A stretch of DNA of 64,000 bases from Dehalococcoidia bacterium (GCA_030619685.1 JAUXAX010000002.1:62001-126000); one strand, 5' to 3'; counted from the stretch's first letter, positions 45,118 to 53,756 are shown. Notes: a model not told the origin generated them from the letters alone. Made by a program: numbers and translations.

Positions 45118-45218
45118 TGGACAACCCCGTACAATGGGAGATGGATGAGAACAATCCAAATCGGCACAACGTTTGATAGATAGATGAGGACCGCCGACAT
45201 GGAAGACCGGAGCGGACA

Positions 45219-46562
45219 TTGACAGTATCAGTAGTAAGATTCGACGCGTCTCTCGACTCTATTGGCCGCGCTATCGAACTCTGCGGCGGTTTCGATAGAC
45301 TCGACAGGAACGACAGAGTACTGATAAAACCCAACATCACCTTCTCCGGATGGATGCCGATCCCGCCCTATGGAATGGTAACCACCTCCAAAATGGTGGA
45401 GGGCATCCTGCGGCTGCTGGCGGAGCATGGCTGCAAGGATATCTCCATCGGTGAGGGTACCGTCGCTGAGGGGGTTGGATCCAATACCAGAAGAGGGTAC
45501 AAGTATACGGGCGTTGACAAGGTGGCCAAGAGATACGGCGCCAAGCTGTTCGATCTTAACCAAGGGCCCTTTGAGCGCAGGAGATTGGGAGAAGTCGAGG
45601 TCGGCGTTTCCAAGATCGCGCTGGACGCCGACTTCCTGATCAACGTACCGGTGCTGAAGACCCACCGTCAGGTGAAGGTCTCCCTAGGCTTCAAGAATCT
45701 GAAAGGCTGCCTCGACATTCCCTCCAGAAAACGCTTTCACCAGAAGGGATTGGAGCACCTGATATGCCTTCTGAACCAACTCTTGGAGTCTGATCTGACG
45801 ATAATCGATGGCATCTACATGCTGGAAGGGGGGGCGGATACCCTGATGGGCGTGGCTCACCGTAAAGACCTCATAATAGCCAGCCCCGACGCATTCGCCT
45901 GTGACTGCGTGGGAGCCACGATTATGGGATTCGAGCCTTCGCAGGTCGGTTACCTGAAGGAATACGCTGACATTCAGGGCAGACCTATCGATATCAGCGC
46001 GATTCAAGTCGTAGGGGAGGACATAGAGCCCCTGAGAGAGAAGCTGGGGTGGGAATCAGACGCTGGGGAGGAGCTACGTACTTATGGAATAACCGGCCTC
46101 TCGGTTCCCTATCCGGGACACAGCCTCTGCTCCGGATGCTACAGCAACCTTGTCTGCGCATTAGGGATATTCGCCAAAACCAATCCCAACCGGGACTGCG
46201 GCGATACCCAGATTCACTGGGGGAGAAAACGGGCGGACGCAGGACCTGGACAGAGAACAATCCTCTACGGCAACTGCGCCATCAGCAAAAACAGAGATGA
46301 GGAGCATGCTGTCAGGATCGCGGGGTGCCCCCCGACGATGATGAGCACGCTGCTCTCCCTGATAGAAACGCTTCTCTCCAGGCCGAGGATGCTCAAAATG
46401 CTACTGTTCGGAAGCCCTCAGCTCCTGGCGGCGAGACTGGGTCTGTACTCAGGAAATCTTCCCAAATGGAAACGCTACCGATCGCCAGAGTTCGATAGAA
46501 GTCACTTCCGCCCATCGCCCTGGCAGCGGATATCGCAAGTTCTCGCGGCATGGCGAGAGTGA
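45219..46562 (+). CDS. DUF362 domain protein
   Basis: A 447-residue protein with the DUF362 fold (about 30-260): LIKPNITFSGWMPIPPYG, SIGEGTVAEG, the conserved LDADFLINVPVLKTHRQVKVSLGFKNLKG and ASPDAFACDCVGATIMG. The C-terminal part has several cysteines (YPGHSLCSGCYSNLVC, then GDCG-like and GNCAIS and GCPPTM) that could hold an Fe-S cluster. DUF362 proteins are often fused with ferredoxin domains and are found in anaerobes; their reaction is unknown. It starts with TTG after GGAG. The last 80 residues include a basic, amphipathic stretch. Confidence 0.83.
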   Translation: MTVSVVRFDASLDSIGRAIELCGGFDRLDRNDRVLIKPNITFSGWMPIPPYGMVTTSKMVEGILRLLAEHGCKDISIGEGTVAEGVGSNTRRGYKYTGVDKVAKRYGAKLFDLNQGPFERRRLGEVEVGVSKIALDADFLINVPVLKTHRQVKVSLGFKNLKGCLDIPSRKRFHQKGLEHLICLLNQLLESDLTIIDGIYMLEGGADTLMGVAHRKDLIIASPDAFACDCVGATIMGFEPSQVGYLKEYADIQGRPIDISAIQVVGEDIEPLREKLGWESDAGEELRTYGITGLSVPYPGHSLCSGCYSNLVCALGIFAKTNPNRDCGDTQIHWGRKRADAGPGQRTILYGNCAISKNRDEEHAVRIAGCPPTMMSTLLSLIETLLSRPRMLKMLLFGSPQLLAARLGLYSGNLPKWKRYRSPEFDRSHFRPSPWQRISQVLAAWRE

Positions 46563-46595
46563 GTTCCTCGATTTCTCCCTCCATTTGATTTCTGG

Positions 46596-46624
46596 TTTAC
46601 TTCCACAATCTTACCTGCTAGAAT
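46596..46624 (+). promoter_or_regulatory. Extended -10 promoter of the acyl-CoA synthetase operon
   Basis: TTTACT (46596-46601), a 17-base spacer, and TAGAAT (46619-46624) with TGC in front, i.e. an extended -10. The leader is about 80 bases. Confidence 0.6.
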
Positions 46625-46711
46625 AACCTACGGTTTTGTATGCAACGGACGAAGGTTCGAAGCGCTAAAGGGCAGCAACGACAAAGCCCAAGCAATTAAG
46701 GAGAGGCCAAA

Positions 46712-47410
46712 GTGTCAAATAAGATAATCAGCAATGCCCTGCGAAATGATAGAACCGTCCTGACCGAGGTCGAGTCGAAACAACTGATGTCCGAAGCTGG
46801 CATACCAGTTATTGAAACAAGGCTAGCCAAAACCAAGGCCCAAGCCATCTCGATGAGCAAGGAGACGGGCTTCCCGGTAGTGCTGAAGATAGTCTCGCCC
46901 GACATTATCCATAAGAGCGACTCCGGCGGCGTCAAGCTGGGACTTGAAAACGCTACTCAGATAGGCAAGGCTTATGCCGAGATCATGGCAGCAGCAAGAA
47001 GAACAAACCCGAAGGCTGCAATCCACGGGGTTTCCGTGCAGAAAATGGCCAGGCCTGGCGTCGAGGTGATCATGGGCATGTCCAAGGACGACCAGTTCGG
47101 ACCCGTGCTGATGTTCGGCCTTGGTGGGGTATTTGTCGAGGTGCTCAAAGACGTTGCCTTCAGGATCGTCCCCCTGGTCAGAAGGGACGCCAGCCAGATG
47201 ATCAGAGAGATAAAGGGCTACCCCTTGCTCGAGGGCTACCGTGGGCAGGAGCCAGCGAATATCACGCTGCTCGAGGACATGCTGCTGAAGCTTTCTGATT
47301 TCGTAGATAAGACACCCCAGATCAAGGAGCTGGACCTCAACCCCATCCTGGCCTACAGCGATGGCGCGGTGGCTGTGGACGCCAGGGTGATACTCGAACC
47401 CCAAGCATGA
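46712..47410 (+). CDS. Acyl-CoA synthetase (NDP-forming), beta subunit (ATP-grasp)
   Basis: A 232-residue ATP-grasp_5 protein, the beta subunit of ADP-forming acyl-CoA synthetases. Visible parts: LTEVESKQLMSEAGIPV, GFPVVLKIVSPDIIHKSDSGGVKLGL (with the beta-subunit His), VSVQKMARPGVEVIMGMSKDDQFGPVLMFGLGGVFVEVLKDVAFRIVPL and the metal-binding ELDLNPILAY. It starts at GTG after AAGGAG and overlaps the next gene (ATGA), so the two form an alpha-beta enzyme. It is the only beta subunit for three alpha-type genes in the window. Confidence 0.93.
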   Translation: MSNKIISNALRNDRTVLTEVESKQLMSEAGIPVIETRLAKTKAQAISMSKETGFPVVLKIVSPDIIHKSDSGGVKLGLENATQIGKAYAEIMAAARRTNPKAAIHGVSVQKMARPGVEVIMGMSKDDQFGPVLMFGLGGVFVEVLKDVAFRIVPLVRRDASQMIREIKGYPLLEGYRGQEPANITLLEDMLLKLSDFVDKTPQIKELDLNPILAYSDGAVAVDARVILEPQA

Positions 47411-48855
47411 GCAAGGTTGTAGAGAGCACGGCAAAGAAGCTGGATAGAGCGTTTAATCCCCGCTCAGTCGCAGTCGTGGGCGACAAGCAGGCACTAGGCT
47501 ACATGTGGCTCAGAAGTCTGAGCTCCTTCAGGGGAAGGGTTTATTCGGTGCAGATCGACCCCAACGAACTTCCAGGGATAGCAGAACTTGGGGTGGCAAA
47601 CTACCTGACCCTCATGGATATACCAGGACCGGTAGATTATGTTATCGCCGCCGTGCCCCGAGCGGTGGCCCCGAGAATCGTCGAGGACTGCATCCAGAAG
47701 AAGGTCGGTGGAGTATGTTTCTTCACCTCAGGATTTGCCGAAACCAACACCGAAGAAGGAATAAGGCTACAGCAGGTGATTGCCGATCTGGCCGGCAAAG
47801 CTGGCCTAAATCTCATCGGCCCCAACTGTGTGGGCCTCTATAATCCCAAAATCGGGCTGCGTCATACGGAGGCGCAGGACTATGGCGAGGAGGGCTCGGT
47901 GGGCTTCATCGCCCAGAGCGGCACTCATGCCACACTTTTCAGCCTGGTAGGACAGCACGAGGGCATCAAGATAAGCAAATCGGTAAGCTACGGCAACGCG
48001 GTAGTCCTCGATAGCACCGACTTTCTAGAGTACCTTGGTTCAGATGAGGAAACCAAGATAATCGGCATATACATTGAAGGGGTAAAGGATGGCAGGAGGT
48101 TTTTCCGCTCCCTCAGGGAGGTGGCCAGTAGGAAGCCGGTGCTTATCTGGAAGGGGGGAGAGACCGAGGAGGGAGCCAGGGCCACAGCTTCCCATACGGG
48201 CGTGCTGGCAGAGTCAGGCATCGTCTGGCAGGCGGCGATAAAGCAATGCGGCGCAATAAAGGTTGATAACCTGGATGAAATGGTGGATACTGTCAAGGCA
48301 TTGCTTTACATCAAACCCACCATGGGAACAAGGACGGGCCTAATCGCCATGAGCGGTGGTCAGTCAGTCGTGATAGCCGATACCTTCGCCAAGGCAGGGC
48401 TGAAGGTACCACTCTTGACCCAGAGTTCGTACCGGAAGCTGGCCGCCTTTTTCAATATCATCGGTGGAAGCTACCGAAACCCCCTCGATATATCCAGCAC
48501 TTTCCTCATGGCAGATGATGGGGTCTCCAATTTGGTCAGTATGCTGGATGTCATGGATCAAGACCCCAACATAGATTGTGTGGTTCTCGAATTATTTCCA
48601 GTGATCAGGCCGCTAAGTCAAAGCCCCGAAACCGAGGAGCCCATACTGGACCTCGTCTCAGATTTCAACGAGAGATCCGAAAAGCCCTTCATGCTGATTG
48701 TGACGGCAGCGTACAGCGACGCCCTGGCGTCGGAAACGAGAGACAGGTTGGTGAAACGGGGCATACCCAGCTTCTCCAACTTCGAGCGGGCGGCAAAGAC
48801 TCTGAAGAAGCTCGCGGATTATTACCAATTTCGACAAGGGCATTCGCAGGATTAG
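47407..48855 (+). CDS. Acyl-CoA synthetase (NDP-forming), alpha subunit
   Basis: A 482-residue alpha subunit. CoA-binding domain from AFNPRSVAVVGDKQALGYMWLR, then PNCVGLYNP, GSVGFIAQSGTHATLFSLV, SYGNAVVLDSTDFLEYLG and KPVLIWKGGETEEGARATASHTGVLAESG with the phosphohistidine. It begins within the stop codon of the beta subunit gene (ATGA overlap). The pair most likely makes ATP from an acyl-CoA in catabolism; the acyl group is unknown. SYGN is the normal form of a motif that is altered in the paralogue at 43693. Confidence 0.92.
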   Translation: MSKVVESTAKKLDRAFNPRSVAVVGDKQALGYMWLRSLSSFRGRVYSVQIDPNELPGIAELGVANYLTLMDIPGPVDYVIAAVPRAVAPRIVEDCIQKKVGGVCFFTSGFAETNTEEGIRLQQVIADLAGKAGLNLIGPNCVGLYNPKIGLRHTEAQDYGEEGSVGFIAQSGTHATLFSLVGQHEGIKISKSVSYGNAVVLDSTDFLEYLGSDEETKIIGIYIEGVKDGRRFFRSLREVASRKPVLIWKGGETEEGARATASHTGVLAESGIVWQAAIKQCGAIKVDNLDEMVDTVKALLYIKPTMGTRTGLIAMSGGQSVVIADTFAKAGLKVPLLTQSSYRKLAAFFNIIGGSYRNPLDISSTFLMADDGVSNLVSMLDVMDQDPNIDCVVLELFPVIRPLSQSPETEEPILDLVSDFNERSEKPFMLIVTAAYSDALASETRDRLVKRGIPSFSNFERAAKTLKKLADYYQFRQGHSQD

Positions 48856-48950
48856 CCGGGAGCTTGAAATGGAGAATAGCGGCAACTGCTGACCAGGGTG
48901 ACATAGGGGGGATGAACACTTGCAAATAACGAGGCAGGGGAGTATGGAAA

Positions 48951-49205
48951 ATGGTTAAGATTCGACTGCAGAGGGTGGGAAGGAAAAAGAAGCCATCTTA
49001 TCGGGTGGTAGTGGCCGATTCCCGGGCGCCTCGCGATGGCGCCTTCATCGAGATCATTGGTCACTATGATCCCCTAACCGATCCGGCGACTGTTGTGATC
49101 CATGAGGATAAAGCCCTTAAGTGGCTACGGCAGGGAGCGCAGCCAACTCAAACCGTTGCCAGTTTGCTGAGCAAGCTTGGGATCAGCGGCAAACTAAAAA
49201 GCTAA
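48951..49205 (+). CDS. rpsP: 30S ribosomal protein S16
   Basis: An 84-residue protein of normal S16 length, beginning [30 protein letters not shown], which is diagnostic, and continuing [11 protein letters not shown] and [17 protein letters not shown]. It binds 16S rRNA early in small-subunit assembly. GGGGAG lies upstream of the ATG at 48951. First gene of the rpsP-khpA-rimM operon; 13 bases to the next gene. Confidence 0.98.
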   Translation: MVKIRLQRVGRKKKPSYRVVVADSRAPRDGAFIEIIGHYDPLTDPATVVIHEDKALKWLRQGAQPTQTVASLLSKLGISGKLKS

Positions 49206-49218
49206 AGGGTAGGACAAA

Positions 49219-49446
49219 ATGAAAGAGCTAATCGAGTATATCGCCAAGTCTATAGTGGACAAACCGGAAGAGGTCAGGGTAACAGAGGAGGCCACTGAAG
49301 ATGGGATTATCCTCAGGCTTGAGGTAGCGCCTGAGGATACGGGAAAGGTCATCGGCAAAGAGGGGAGAATCGCCAAGGCAATGCGTACCCTGCTACGGGT
49401 AGCAGCGATTAAGAAAGGGACTCGCGCGACGCTGGAAATAGTCTGA
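49219..49446 (+). CDS. khpA: KH domain RNA-binding protein KhpA
   Basis: A 75-residue single type-II KH domain protein (YlqC/KhpA family). The GxxG loop is in GKVIGKEGRIAKAMRTLLRVAA. It binds RNA, in Firmicutes together with KhpB (EloR), and here sits in its classic place between rpsP and rimM. ATG 49219 follows AGGGTAGGA. Cytosolic. Confidence 0.93.
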   Translation: MKELIEYIAKSIVDKPEEVRVTEEATEDGIILRLEVAPEDTGKVIGKEGRIAKAMRTLLRVAAIKKGTRATLEIV

Positions 49447-49451
49447 GGCGG

Positions 49452-49513
49452 CTTGGGCTTTGGCCTGAGCCCTCGGCTTGAGCTCTCTTCGAGTCTGAGC
49501 CTCAAAGCCCAAG
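49452..49513 (+). promoter_or_regulatory. Hairpin between khpA and rimM
   Basis: CTTGGGCTTTG (49452-49462) pairs exactly with CAAAGCCCAAG (49503-49513); the sequences just inside (GGCCTGAGC and GTCTGAGCC) can extend the stem imperfectly. With no T-tract it looks like an intra-operon attenuator or processing site, setting rimM expression below that of rpsP. Confidence 0.6.
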
Positions 49514-49545
49514 GCGGTCGAACGCTCAGCCGAACGGCAAGGGTG

Positions 49546-50064
49546 ATGGGCAAGGAGTTTGCTTCTCCCGAGTTTTTGATTGTGGGGCGTATACTAGCCC
49601 CCTGGGGAACAAGGGGAGAGGTTAAGGTCCAGGTCGTGACCGATTTCCCCGATCGGTTTGCACCCGGAAAGATAGTCTGTCTCAACGGCCAGCCACTGGA
49701 AATCGAAACCAGCCGCCCCCAGAAGCAACACCTTCTAGTCAAACTTGCAACTATCGATAGCATCCAGGATGCTGAGAAGCTAAGAGGCCACGACCTCAGC
49801 ATCCCCCGTTCCGAGATACGTCCCCTGCCGCAGGATGAATACTACCCCTTTCAGCTCATCGGGCTCAGGGTACTGACCACCGATGGCAAAAACGTGGGGC
49901 GAATCGCCGATGTCATAACTACAGCCAGTAACGACGTCTACATAGTAGAGGGCGAGCGTGGCGAGATACTGATCCCGGCCATCGAGGATGTAGTCAAATC
50001 CATCGACCTGGAGAGGGAGGAGATGGTTATCGAGGCCATCAAGGGTTTGTTGAGTTCTCCATAA
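49546..50064 (+). CDS. rimM: Ribosome maturation factor RimM
   Basis: A 172-residue protein that helps fold the 3' head domain of 16S rRNA and binds S19. The N-terminal barrel has FLIVGRILAPWGTRGEVKVQVVTDFPDRF; the C-terminal PRC-barrel has DEYYPFQLIGLRVLTTDGKNVGRIADVITTASNDVYIV and ILIPAIEDVVKSIDLE. ATG 49546 is the likely start although AAGGG is very close to it; a frame open to 49453 runs through the hairpin and has no support. Confidence 0.95.
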   Translation: MGKEFASPEFLIVGRILAPWGTRGEVKVQVVTDFPDRFAPGKIVCLNGQPLEIETSRPQKQHLLVKLATIDSIQDAEKLRGHDLSIPRSEIRPLPQDEYYPFQLIGLRVLTTDGKNVGRIADVITTASNDVYIVEGERGEILIPAIEDVVKSIDLEREEMVIEAIKGLLSSP

Positions 50065-50092
50065 TCTTTCTATGTGAACAAAACGCATTAAA

Positions 50093-50140
50093 TAGCTGCG
50101 CCCACCGGAGTAGAGTCCATCTTCACGGTGGGCGCAGTTA
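50093..50140. terminator. Shared terminator of rimM and the DUF5679 gene
   Basis: A perfect 12-bp stem (ctgcgcccaccg 50096-50107 with 50126-50137), extended to 15 bp with one wobble, around an 18-base loop. It lies between the convergent rimM and DUF5679 genes and ends the rpsP operon without trmD or rplS. Confidence 0.75.
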
Positions 50141-50163
50141 CTAATGTCTGGCTCGTTTGTTTG

Positions 50164-50304
50164 TTAGGCTTTCCCTATTCTAAATACCTTGGTGCCGCAG
50201 ACAGGGCACACGCCTTGAGTTGCCGGTTTCCCGTTTTTCATCGTGATACGTCTCGGATCCTTGATTTCTCTCTTAGCCCGGCACTTCATACAGTAGGCTT
50301 GCAT
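50164..50304 (-). CDS. DUF5679 domain protein (small zinc-binding protein)
   Basis: A 46-residue protein with two CxxC pairs, YCMKCRAKREIKDPRRITMKNGKPATQ then GVCPVCGTKVFRI, the exact pattern of the DUF5679 family, found widely in Chloroflexota and cyanobacteria. Probably a zinc finger that binds nucleic acid; no function is established. ATG 50304 follows AAAGGAG. The longer frame to 50454 is not supported because the ribosome binding site lies inside it. Confidence 0.88.
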   Translation of the reverse strand: MQAYCMKCRAKREIKDPRRITMKNGKPATQGVCPVCGTKVFRIGKA

Positions 50305-50402
50305 TCTAGCTCTCCTTTCTTTAGGTTCCTGCGAAGCAGAGTAGCAGACAATCCCACACATGTCAATAGGTTTCACAAGCAATTTCGGCGTAATTATTGG
50401 GT

Positions 50403-50888
50403 CTATCCTGCAAAAGCGGTAAGATGCAACTCTATGTTGCCACCTTTTTCCCAACTCGCTGTCTGGTCTGCAGTATAGCTGCCGATCATAAAGGTTATCA
50501 GTGTCCCTTCTGTGTAGGTTATGTCCCCCGACGGCACTATCATTATCGCGTATGTTGATGGGCCGTACCCTGCCGCTGGTGTGGTAGTGGGATATTCATC
50601 ACCCGCTATAATCACTGTTATCACAGTGCCATCAGCGACATCAGCGCCATCCAATTGCACTGCGCCACGGAAACGGCAGGGGAGGGCTGTGACTGGTGGC
50701 ATTGTGGGCGCAGGTGAGGGCGTGGGTGTCGGTGCAAGCGTAGGTGTGGGTGTGGGTGTAGGCTCAGTAGTGGCCATAGGTGAAGGGGTAGGGGTGGGGG
50801 TGGGCGCCTCCTCTGTATCGCAACCGACCGTGACAAGGACAAGCGCTAGTGTCAACAATAGGGTTACAACAATTGCTTGCTTTCCCAT
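50403..50888 (-). CDS. Secreted lipoprotein with Thr-Pro linker
   Basis: A 161-residue protein. Signal peptide 1-22 with lipobox VTVGC, so lipidation is expected at Cys23. Residues 28-67 are a Thr/Pro-rich linker (TPTP repeats). The C-terminal 95 residues form a small beta-rich domain (FRGAVQLDGADVADGTVITVIIAGDEYPTTT...) similar to carbohydrate-binding or DUF-type domains of surface proteins in Chloroflexota. It sits outside the membrane. Function unknown. Confidence 0.82.
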   Translation of the reverse strand: MGKQAIVVTLLLTLALVLVTVGCDTEEAPTPTPTPSPMATTEPTPTPTPTLAPTPTPSPAPTMPPVTALPCRFRGAVQLDGADVADGTVITVIIAGDEYPTTTPAAGYGPSTYAIMIVPSGDITYTEGTLITFMIGSYTADQTASWEKGGNIELHLTAFAG

Positions 50889-50957
50889 TTCCCTCTCTTT
50901 CTCACTATGAATTAGCAGTAGGGAGGAAGGCGGGCTGCTAGGAATTCCAGCATAGCC

Positions 50958-50986
50958 TTTCTATGCAATTATAACCGATTTGTCAA
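50958..50986 (-). promoter_or_regulatory. Promoter of the lipoprotein gene
   Basis: Minus strand: a perfect TTGACA (50986-50981), a 17-base spacer, TAGAAA (50963-50958). A TATAAT lies between them at the wrong spacing. Confidence 0.55.
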
Positions 50987-51192
50987 TTATTTCGGCCGTT
51001 CCGGCCTCATTCATCCTCTTAAGTTACTAAAGAGCCTGGGTGCCATTCACGTACGTCCAGGCCCTTCTATGAGATTTTACTTGATGTCATAGTAATGGTA
51101 CTGTACGGGATCAGACAGCAGGTTGATCGTCTTCAGGAGCAGACCCAGGGGAGCACAGTCGCTGCGCAGTTTCGGCCAGATCCATTCAATCG

Positions 51193-51221
51193 TTGACCTG
51201 ACCGGTGTCTGATGGTAGAAT
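51193..51221 (+). promoter_or_regulatory. Promoter of the SRPBCC gene
   Basis: TTGACC (51193-51198), a 17-base spacer, TAGAAT (51216-51221); one of the best promoter matches in the window. Confidence 0.75.
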
Positions 51222-51298
51222 GCTCGCCGAGCAGTTCAAATCTCAGTCGGCTAGAGAAGGTTGTTTCTGTCGACTACTTTTCGTAGGAGGATGCGGCA

Positions 51299-51733
51299 AT
51301 GAGGGTATTTACGGTGAACATGTTTATTCCCAAACCGGCGAGCTATCTGCTCCGCGTTTTCGCAGAGTACACGCATGTGGAGCGGATACATGCGCATAGG
51401 AATGTTCGGGTCAAACCGCTGTACGAGAAAGATGATGTGAGTATATGCCTCTGGTCTATGAAGATACTGGGAATAAGCAGGTCCTTCAGGCAGCTGCAGA
51501 CAGTATATCCCGAAGAGCTAAGAATGGTGAATGAAACAATCGACGGCTTCGGCAAGGGCACCATCGAGACAGTCACCCTGAAGGAGACTCCCGAAGGGGC
51601 AGAGATCGCAGAGACGGTCCATCTCAAACTGCCACCTTACTTTTTCTGGCTGGAGAGACCAGTGGAATGGTTTACCAAGAAACTCATAGCCGGATTCTAT
51701 GAGGACCACATCAGGGATGAAGCGAAGAATTGA
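51299..51733 (+). CDS. SRPBCC (START-like) family protein
   Basis: A 144-residue protein resembling the SRPBCC/polyketide-cyclase fold: a beginning with MRVFTVNMFIPKPASYLLRVFAEYTHVERIHAH, in which a strand leads into the first helix pair, then VETVTLKETPEGAEIAETVHLKLPP-type strands and a long C-terminal helix PVEWFTKKLIAGFYEDHIRDE. Such proteins bind hydrophobic ligands in a deep pocket. ATG follows TAGGAGG. The next gene's promoter overlaps its end. Confidence 0.65.
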   Translation: MRVFTVNMFIPKPASYLLRVFAEYTHVERIHAHRNVRVKPLYEKDDVSICLWSMKILGISRSFRQLQTVYPEELRMVNETIDGFGKGTIETVTLKETPEGAEIAETVHLKLPPYFFWLERPVEWFTKKLIAGFYEDHIRDEAKN

Positions 51734-51759
51734 ATGTTGCCGGCGGAGTAGACTATACT
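51730..51759 (+). promoter_or_regulatory. Promoter of the cysteine-rich ATC-hydrolase-like gene
   Basis: TTGAAT (51730-51735) at the upstream stop codon, an 18-base spacer, TATACT (51754-51759). Confidence 0.5.
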
Positions 51760-51793
51760 TGGGCTCACAACCAAATCACTAAGGAGGGCAAAG

Positions 51794-52354
51794 ATGGAAG
51801 AGATGGAGGAGAAACTGGGAATTAAGGTTGGCAAGGGCAAGGTTGACCCGGAGGTCCTTAGAGTTTTCGAGGAGATGGTTGCCCCAGTGGTCCTTCCCAG
51901 AGTGGTTCGGGGCATCATGAAAGGTGTCTTTGAGCTGGATGAGGAAGCCCGAAATAAGGTCCTTGAGGAGATGGGTCGGGCCTGCTACGAGGGTTTTCAA
52001 GAGTTTGTGGGGACACCTCCCACAGGCATGGATATCGAGAGCGCCTGTGAATGGTTGAATGATTCGGTACCCCACAACAGGCGATTTCAGAGGGCGGGAG
52101 ACACCATTTATTGGGAGGCAGATATAAAAGATACGTATGGGGGATGCATGTGTATTCTGGTCCGGCTTGGCATCATCGAACCAAGCCCTGAACTGTGCAT
52201 CTGCTCGACCCACTATTGCAAACGCGCGTTTGAGGAGATGACTGGCAAAGCTGTGGAGGGAGAGCTGGTGGAAACTCTGAATAGTGGCTCCCGGAATTGC
52301 GTATTCAGGTACCACTTCCAGCCGACTCCCTATAGCTCTAAGTCCGGTAAATAG
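51794..52354 (+). CDS. Cysteine-rich protein resembling ATC hydrolase / V4R proteins
   Basis: A 186-residue cytosolic protein with an N-terminal helical part (EEKARNKVLEEMGRACYEGFQEF-type) and a C-terminal part with the pattern GGCMCILVRLG...CICSTHYCKRAFEEMTGKAVEGELVETLNSGSRNCVFRYHF. That final segment recalls L-2-amino-thiazoline-4-carboxylate hydrolases and 4-vinyl-reductase (V4R) domains, which bind small molecules or metal through Cys. Several Cys (CMC, CIC, YC) could hold zinc. ATG 51794 follows AAGGAGGGC. Substrate not known. Confidence 0.65.
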   Translation: MEEMEEKLGIKVGKGKVDPEVLRVFEEMVAPVVLPRVVRGIMKGVFELDEEARNKVLEEMGRACYEGFQEFVGTPPTGMDIESACEWLNDSVPHNRRFQRAGDTIYWEADIKDTYGGCMCILVRLGIIEPSPELCICSTHYCKRAFEEMTGKAVEGELVETLNSGSRNCVFRYHFQPTPYSSKSGK

Positions 52355-52509
52355 ATGTGGCGTCCGCCCTGCTAGGATTGAAAAAGGCGGCTGTTCCGAG
52401 TAGTGTTCGCCAATACGTCGGATGGGCAAACACTGCCTGCGGCTAACTACCGCGAATCCCAGCGAGCGTAGGGGGATGTTGGGGGCAACGCGTGCGTGCG
52501 CACGGAAAT

Positions 52510-53319
52510 TCAATAATCTCGCAGAAAACCCAGCACTTCTCGGTTAAATCTGCCTCTCATCTCCAAAAAAAATGCATGTGATCCACCCTCAACCTTCACT
52601 AGCTTGGCATTGGGAATCCTGCTCGCTATCACGTCCGAGTGCTGAGGCGGCACGATTCTATCCTCGGTTCCTGTCATCACTAGAGTTGGGGCTTCGATCA
52701 GATGTAGCCTATCCAGCGTGGTATGACCCACAACAGCCTCCATTTGTCCACGATGACCCTCGACCCCAATCCGTTTCATATGATGCCTGGATAGAGGCAA
52801 CAGGACCATCCTGTAGAGCCTCTTATTAAAGGCCAGAGACACAATGGCGTTCATCGACTTATGAAAGTCGACACTTCCCAGATCAACCTCGCTAGTGCCC
52901 TCCTTAACACCAACGGCCCTCAGCATCTCCGGGGGTATATCACTTGTGTCCGCTTCCCCAGTGGACGTGCATACCAGGATGAGCTTTCTCACTCTTTGCG
53001 GGTAATCGATGGCGACCTCCTGCGCAACTATGCCCCCCAGAGACATCCCCAATATGTGAGCTTTATCAACGCCGAGATGGTCCATCAAACCGATTGTATC
53101 GTCGGCCATCGTCTTGACAGAATAGGGTTCGCTAGGATTGTCGGTCTTCCCAATACCTCTGTTGTCAAAGATGATTACCTGGTAGTGCTTTTTGAAAGTG
53201 CGAGTTTGGAAGAACCAACCCTCGTGCCCTCCCCCAAAGCCCTGTATCAAAACCAGCGGCTCTCCTTGGCCACGGACTTGATAGTAGATGTCGATCCCAT
53301 TCACATTCGCTTTGGGCAT
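52510..53319 (-). CDS. Alpha/beta hydrolase
   Basis: A 269-residue alpha/beta hydrolase like 3-oxoadipate enol-lactonase and bromoperoxidase-type enzymes. It starts VNGIDIYYQVRGQGEPLVLIQGFGGGHEGW; the nucleophile is Ser in GMSLGG, the acid is Asp in GTEDRIVPPQHS and the base is His in GGSHAFFLE. Cytosolic. A GTG three codons upstream (53328) is a possible alternative start. Enol-lactonases act in aromatic breakdown, but the superfamily is too broad for a specific call. Confidence 0.88.
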   Translation of the reverse strand: MPKANVNGIDIYYQVRGQGEPLVLIQGFGGGHEGWFFQTRTFKKHYQVIIFDNRGIGKTDNPSEPYSVKTMADDTIGLMDHLGVDKAHILGMSLGGIVAQEVAIDYPQRVRKLILVCTSTGEADTSDIPPEMLRAVGVKEGTSEVDLGSVDFHKSMNAIVSLAFNKRLYRMVLLPLSRHHMKRIGVEGHRGQMEAVVGHTTLDRLHLIEAPTLVMTGTEDRIVPPQHSDVIASRIPNAKLVKVEGGSHAFFLEMRGRFNREVLGFLRDY

Positions 53320-53756
53320 TGCTATCACGTATAAAACGATTTGTACTCGGTCGACGCCGTCACATCCGCAGCCAGTCTATCGCTCATCAGGGGTCAGTGT
53401 CAAGGCGAGCAGCTGAACTTATGCTAAGAGGATTATCCCGCCCAGAAGCAGGATTGGCAACGAAAAGGATTTCTCTGGCTCACCCAAACACCTCCTCGAA
53501 AATGATATCTAGATTCCTATGTATTGAACCAATTGGGGCTAAATGCAGTAGATAGGCTTCGCCGAGAGGTTTCTTGACAACTCAGCCAAAATACTATAAA
53601 AGGTACAACGCCAGTACCAAAGGGCTCGAGAGAATCAGCACGGCACCTGGCCTGCTCAAGTAATAATACACTCGGAAAGGGTGCCAACTCACCTGCTCAC
53701 CCTTTTCGGGGGTAATAGTTCTTAGCATAGGGACGAGAGTCAAGGGGAGGCAAGCG
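53320..53756. other. Divergent gap with a promoter
   Basis: About 430 bases between the alpha/beta hydrolase and the CoA-transferase gene. A TTGACA promoter at 53574-53600 faces right. No protein or RNA gene seen. Confidence 0.45.
53574..53600 (+). promoter_or_regulatory. Promoter of the CoA-transferase gene
   Basis: A perfect TTGACA (53574-53579) with TATAAA at 53595-53600 (15-base spacer); a TAAAAG at 53597 would give 17. The leader is about 150 bases. Confidence 0.5.

Larger units (their letters stand above)
50889..51298. other. Divergent intergenic region with two promoters
   Basis: 410 bases between the lipoprotein gene (minus) and the SRPBCC gene (plus). It holds one promoter for each (50958-50986 and 51193-51221). 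A frame around 51205-51399 overlaps the SRPBCC start and has no support. Confidence 0.5.

Noticed and set aside
50521..50910. 129-codon Gly/Val-rich frame opposite the lipoprotein
   Set aside because: Its low-complexity GVGVG stretch is the antisense of the Thr-Pro linker.
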